A stretch of DNA of 8,436 bases, taken from Flavobacteriales bacterium UBA972. GTDB taxonomy: Bacteria; Bacteroidota; Bacteroidia; Flavobacteriales; Schleiferiaceae. Within the stretch, counting starts at the first letter, position 1. Every line of letters begins with the position of its first letter. The notes under the pieces are model-generated. The model was not told where the DNA came from. It did no database searches and saw only the letters and a list, made by a program, of their open reading frames with translations. A program made the position numbers and the translations under genes. The stretch lies in NCBI GenBank assembly GCA_002292855.1, contig DBBY01000044.1:43945-52380 (forward strand), read 5' to 3'. This document shows positions 5,969 through 8,436 of the stretch, one piece after another.

Positions 5969-5992
5969 AATCCTGCTGGGCGCACTAAACCC
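5969..5992 (+). repeat. 24-bp direct repeat, copy 2 (second tRNA 3' end)
   Basis: Exact copy of 5805-5828, displaced by 164 bp. The sequence upstream of it (5941-5968) is not a tRNA, so only the 3' end has been copied. Candidate att site or scar of an excised element. Confidence 0.75.
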
Positions 5993-6036
5993 ATTAATAA
6001 TTACCCAAACTGCCCAACATTGAATTAGAAACATAA

Positions 6037-6161
6037 TTTTTAATTCTTCTCGCCGTCGCAATAATTGCCACCTTAGGCGCAAAAGACACAGTCTCTTATT
6101 CCGCACAAGTAGGTGTTGGTGTCTAATGGAACGCAGTCTACACCCGATAAAACAGGCCCGA
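6037..6161 (+). pseudogene. Possible remnant of an exported-protein gene start
   Basis: Between a TAA at 6034 and a TAA at 6124 the frame reads FLILLAVAIIATLGA followed by KDTVSYSAQVGVGV. This is a convincing signal-peptide core with a small-residue cleavage region and the start of a mature protein, but there is no ATG, GTG or TTG start. One base back, from 6122, the reading continues as SNGTQSTPDKTGP before running into the 3' end of the opposite gene. This looks like a decayed gene start with a lost initiation codon, a frameshift and a lost body. The parent family is not identified. A chance resemblance cannot be excluded in a 125-bp stretch. Confidence 0.35.
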
Positions 6162-7409
6162 TCAATCGCCTGCGACTACTACAAACCGAACCGGTGCATA
6201 TCCCTTCGCCGAAAGGACGTAGATACCCTCGCTAAGTTGGTGGTCCAACCGGCCTGATCGGAGGATTCCATTCGCCACTCGGCGCCCGGTAGCGTCGATA
6301 ATTTGGTACGGAACTTCGTCAAAATCAAGCTTCACTTCGATCCAGCCCGAGCTTGGGTTTGGGCTTAGTGCAAGCGTCCGATGACTGAGTTCGCCTAAAG
6401 AGAGCCCGCGTACCTCAACATTAGTGCTTGCGCTATTCACGCACGATGCTGTGGACCAGGCCTGCACGGTGACCGTACCGGTTCCGAGCGAATCCCAACT
6501 CACCCAAAGGCTGTCGTTGGAGGTTGTGTTGAGCACGGTTCCGCCCGAAACGGTCCACTGAAACTGACTGAATAAATGAGGGTTGGACACATAATAGAGG
6601 CCAACGTTGCCCTGTAATACAGTGTCTGCGCCTGGGGCAGAGAGCGCCACCGGATGGGCCGCCGACACGATTTGAATGGAGTCCGACGTCACGCTGTTGC
6701 CGGCATAGCGGTCTAAAACTTTGCGAATCCACAGACCATTGAGGGCAGTAGGAGGGTTGTTAAGGTTCAAGCGTACGCTTCCGCCCTCATAAAAGGTGGT
6801 GTCGTACACCGGGTGGCCTAATAGGGTATCCGCGGTCCAGAGGTAGCGCTGCGTGATGGGGGTTGCCATCAGCGTGTTCCAAGTAATGCCGGTAAGGTTG
6901 CCAGGGTTGTTTAAAAAGTCTAGCCAAATCCCTGAGCCGGGGTGCTGGTATTGCCAACGGTGGGGCAGAAGAATGGCCTCGGAATTTCGGTACAAATTCG
7001 CATTCAAACTCGTAGTGACCCTTTGAGTGACGCAGGAGTCGTCGATGCGCACGACACTATCGAATGATTGATTGCTGTTATGTCCTGGAATAATCCAAGT
7101 ATTGAAGTAGCCCACGTTGCCATAGTTAGTGCAAGACACGGTGTGCAACGAAGGATTCCAAGCGGGATTCACATACAGGTTGAAGTACTGGCACGGCCCA
7201 GGATTGTTGTAGGGCGGGTAGGGCCCAAAACCAGAGTAGTTCGTAATGTTCCACTGGCTGACGCTGTTGGGCAAGAGGTTACTGGCGCAGTAGTAGAGGT
7301 TTACCGGCGTCCCGCCCACTGCGGTGTCGGGACCGGTAATTATGACGGATTCAGGCAGGGAATCCAGTACAGGTAAAGCGCTTAAAAATAGGAGGGTAGC
7401 GAGGGACAT
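6162..7409 (-). CDS. T9SS-secreted surface protein with C-terminal sorting domain
   Basis: 415 residues. The N-terminus MSLATLLFLSALPVL is a signal-peptide core, unusual in lacking any Lys or Arg before it. Residues 20-250 are rich in Asn, Tyr, Trp and Ser, with cysteines at 41, 73, 93 and 126, and match no family I recognise. Residues about 252-334 look like a PKD/Ig-like fold (WTVSGGTVLN, SLWVSWDSLGTGTVTVQAW). Residues 346-415 are a type-A T9SS C-terminal sorting domain: LALSPNPSSGWIEVKL, YQIIDATGRRV, GILRSGRLDHQL, SEGIYVL, PVRFVVV. It should cross the inner membrane by Sec, then the outer membrane by the type IX system, and end up on the surface or outside. It starts 44 nt after the lipoprotein gene on the same strand, with no promoter visible in the gap. 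It is flanked on both sides by copies of the tRNA end. Confidence 0.85.
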   Translation of the reverse strand: MSLATLLFLSALPVLDSLPESVIITGPDTAVGGTPVNLYYCASNLLPNSVSQWNITNYSGFGPYPPYNNPGPCQYFNLYVNPAWNPSLHTVSCTNYGNVGYFNTWIIPGHNSNQSFDSVVRIDDSCVTQRVTTSLNANLYRNSEAILLPHRWQYQHPGSGIWLDFLNNPGNLTGITWNTLMATPITQRYLWTADTLLGHPVYDTTFYEGGSVRLNLNNPPTALNGLWIRKVLDRYAGNSVTSDSIQIVSAAHPVALSAPGADTVLQGNVGLYYVSNPHLFSQFQWTVSGGTVLNTTSNDSLWVSWDSLGTGTVTVQAWSTASCVNSASTNVEVRGLSLGELSHRTLALSPNPSSGWIEVKLDFDEVPYQIIDATGRRVANGILRSGRLDHQLSEGIYVLSAKGYAPVRFVVVAGD

Positions 7410-7441
7410 GGTTTGTTGGTTTTGGCAACTTAGGCTTCAAT

Positions 7442-7454
7442 GGCGCACTAAACC
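7442..7454 (+). repeat. Third, degenerate tRNA-end copy (13 bp)
   Basis: GGCGCACTAAACC is identical to the distal half of the 24-bp repeat (5815-5827 and 5979-5991). TTCAA lies directly before it, as in the tRNA T-loop, as if an internal 8 bases had been lost. It lies in the gap between the lipoprotein stop and the T9SS-gene start. Confidence 0.45.
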
Positions 7455-7864
7455 TACTCGACTACAAACGTTTCAATCGTGCCGCTGTAGCTGTCGCCCT
7501 CGTTGAAGCGCTTGGTCCACTTGGCTCTGCCGTTCACATAAACCTTGACCACGGCATCGGACCAAAACACATTGCTCGCTCCGGAATCGTTGAACAATTC
7601 ACCCACGCAGCTGATGCTCGTTCCGCTCTGAACCGTGAAGGTTTGTCCGGTTTTTTTGATGGGACTTTCTGCGCCGGTAGTTCCCACTCCGCCCAGGTAG
7701 GCAAGGTTTGGATCGCGCAAAGACATAAAAAAGTAGGACTGTGCGCCGCCCGCCTTCTTGATTTCCATAGTGGCATAAACATCCCGGGGGCCGTCGGGAG
7801 CCTTCTCGCAGGCGGTCGATAGGAGTCCGACCAAAACGACGAGGGAACGAATCATTTTAAGCAT
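7454..7864 (-). CDS. Small putative lipoprotein, function unknown
   Basis: 136 residues. A basic start (MLKMIR) and hydrophobic stretch (SLVVLVGLL) lead to a lipobox-like STAC with C19 as the probable lipidated cysteine, followed by EKAPDG. The mature part (about 117 residues) appears all-beta, with VYATMEIKKAGG, SYFFMSLRD, TFTVQSGTSISCVGELF and VVKVYVNGRAKWTKRF visible. I recognise no family. It could sit in the inner or outer membrane; the residues after the cysteine do not decide. A second ATG three codons in (7855) is an alternative start. No TAnnTTTG element was found on the minus strand between 7865 and 8032. The T9SS-protein gene lies 44 nt downstream, so the two may be cotranscribed. 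Confidence 0.75.
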   Translation of the reverse strand: MLKMIRSLVVLVGLLSTACEKAPDGPRDVYATMEIKKAGGAQSYFFMSLRDPNLAYLGGVGTTGAESPIKKTGQTFTVQSGTSISCVGELFNDSGASNVFWSDAVVKVYVNGRAKWTKRFNEGDSYSGTIETFVVE

Positions 7865-8032
7865 AAGTAGGGATTTAGTGAAGGCCTTAAGGTAGCAAGA
7901 AATTCGAAATCCTCAAGCGGTAGCAAGCGTTAATAAGGCCAGGCAAGGCCATAAGAGGCCTTAGGGGCGCGCGGTGATTCCGCTACTATTAATCAACTGT
8001 GCACTATGCCAATACTTTGGCCTTTATCGGAC
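7865..8032. other. Intergenic region with recurring AAGGCC and TAGCAAG words
   Basis: AAGGCC appears at 7881, 7935 and 7945, and AGGCCTTA at 7956-7963. TAAGGCC (7934-7940) and GGCCTTA (7957-7963) form an inverted repeat with a 16-nt loop. GGTAGCAAG occurs twice (7891-7899 and 7919-7927). No coding frame is convincing. The stretch should hold the promoter of the lipoprotein gene, but none could be recognised. Confidence 0.4.
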
Positions 8033-8040
8033 TATCTTTG
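8033..8040 (+). promoter_or_regulatory. -7 promoter element of the DEAD-box helicase
   Basis: TATCTTTG is a perfect TAnnTTTG match. The nearest upstream TTG (8017-8019) is only 13 bp away, short for a -33 element. Transcription would start near 8045, giving a leader of roughly 96 nt, in contrast to the leaderless pattern elsewhere in the window. Confidence 0.55.
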
Positions 8041-8044
8041 CACC

Positions 8045-8140
8045 GCAGTCGCCAGGGCGATTGCCTTCACACCGGAGGGAGTATTTAACCTTGGTGCAGC
8101 CGCTTCCGGTGCGGCGCTCCGCCTCCCCCTAAGGGATTTT
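8045..8140 (+). promoter_or_regulatory. Structured 5' leader of the DEAD-box helicase mRNA
   Basis: GCAGTCGC (8045-8052) pairs with GCGATTGC (8057-8064), 8 bp with one G-T pair and a 4-nt loop, right at the expected 5' end. CACCGGA (8070-8076) can pair with TCCGGTG (8105-8111), which competes with GCCGC (8099-8103) pairing with GCGGC (8111-8115). AAGGGA (8131-8136) precedes TTTT and the ATG. Long structured leaders are common on cold-induced helicase messages; regulation here is inferred from structure only. Confidence 0.45.
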
Positions 8141-8436
8141 ATGAAATTTACTGATCTTGATTTGAACGCAGACATTTTGGATGCGCTCGACGATTTGGGC
8201 TACGAAGTGCCCACACCCATTCAGCAGCAAGCGATTCCGCCTGCCCTCGAAGGACGCGACGTGCTTGGAACGGCCCAGACCGGAACCGGCAAAACAGCGG
8301 CTTTTGTGCTTCCTATTCTTGAGCTTTTGAGTCGCGAACCCATTGACAGCAAGCGCCCCATCCGCACCCTGATTCTGACTCCCACCAGGGAGTTGGCGAT
8401 TCAGATTGACGAGAGCATTCGCGACTACGGCAAGTA
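8141..8436 (+). CDS. DEAD-box RNA helicase, N-terminal part, cut by window end
   Basis: The first 98 residues of a superfamily-2 RNA helicase continue past the window edge. The Q motif region is GYEVPTPIQQQAIP (20-33), with the upstream aromatic F3 and FTDLDL start typical of the family. Motif I (Walker A) is AQTGTGKTAAF (45-55) with K51, and motif Ia is PTRELAIQ (81-88). These bind ATP and RNA in enzymes that remodel ribosomal or messenger RNA. The DEAD and SAT motifs lie beyond the end, so subtype (RhlE-, CsdA- or SrmB-like) cannot be fixed; the RhlE-like group is common in Bacteroidota. The ATG at 8141 gives the standard short N-terminus. A long structured leader precedes it. Confidence 0.93.
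   Translation, partial: MKFTDLDLNADILDALDDLGYEVPTPIQQQAIPPALEGRDVLGTAQTGTGKTAAFVLPILELLSREPIDSKRPIRTLILTPTRELAIQIDESIRDYGK

Noticed and set aside
5891..6106. 71-codon minus-strand frame across the second tRNA-end copy
   Set aside because: It runs through a terminator and an antisense tRNA fragment, the typical source of spurious open frames.

Overview
The window looks like chromosomal DNA of a member of the Bacteroidota with fairly high GC. The evidence is a type IX secretion (T9SS) C-terminal sorting domain, the tight rbfA / FtsX-type permease pair, near absence of Shine-Dalgarno sequences, and repeated matches to the Bacteroidota -7 promoter element TAnnTTTG. I cannot name the genus.

Layout. 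1-3898 is a dense housekeeping block: a CPBP membrane protease (51-923, +), the tRNA-dihydrouridine synthase dusB (937-1944, +), and facing it the FtsX/LolE-like permease (1905-3092, -), whose 3' end overlaps dusB by 40 bp. The ribosome maturation factor rbfA (3092-3451, -) lies upstream of the permease and shares one base with it. Methylmalonyl-CoA epimerase (3482-3898, +) diverges from rbfA across 30 bp. 3902-5395 (-) holds an AraC-type regulator followed by a YihX-like HAD phosphatase. A 121-bp spacer with nested inverted repeats separates the regulator from a divergent 54-codon membrane-protein gene (5517-5681, +) that begins with GTG.

From 5700 to about 7460 the character changes. A tRNA with anticodon CAT (5748-5820, best match tRNA-Ile2) is followed by two facing terminators that together can fold into a four-way junction. 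Next come an exact 24-bp copy of the tRNA 3' end (5969-5992), a decayed gene fragment, a T9SS-exported surface protein (6162-7409, -) and a third, degenerate tRNA-end copy (7442-7454). A small lipoprotein gene (7454-7864, -) follows. This resembles a tRNA-associated integration site carrying accessory surface genes, but no integrase is present in the window. The right end holds a structured leader of about 100 nt and the start of a DEAD-box RNA helicase (8141 to the window edge, +).

The most striking global pattern is promoter placement. At four genes (51, 937, 3451, 5517) a perfect TAnnTTTG lies 4-5 nt before the start codon, and at two more (3482, 4504) a near match does. This predicts transcripts starting at or within a base or two of the start codon, that is, leaderless mRNAs, two of them with GTG starts. 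The tRNA has its -7 element 9 nt upstream and the helicase has a long leader. The T9SS gene and the lipoprotein gene show no such element.
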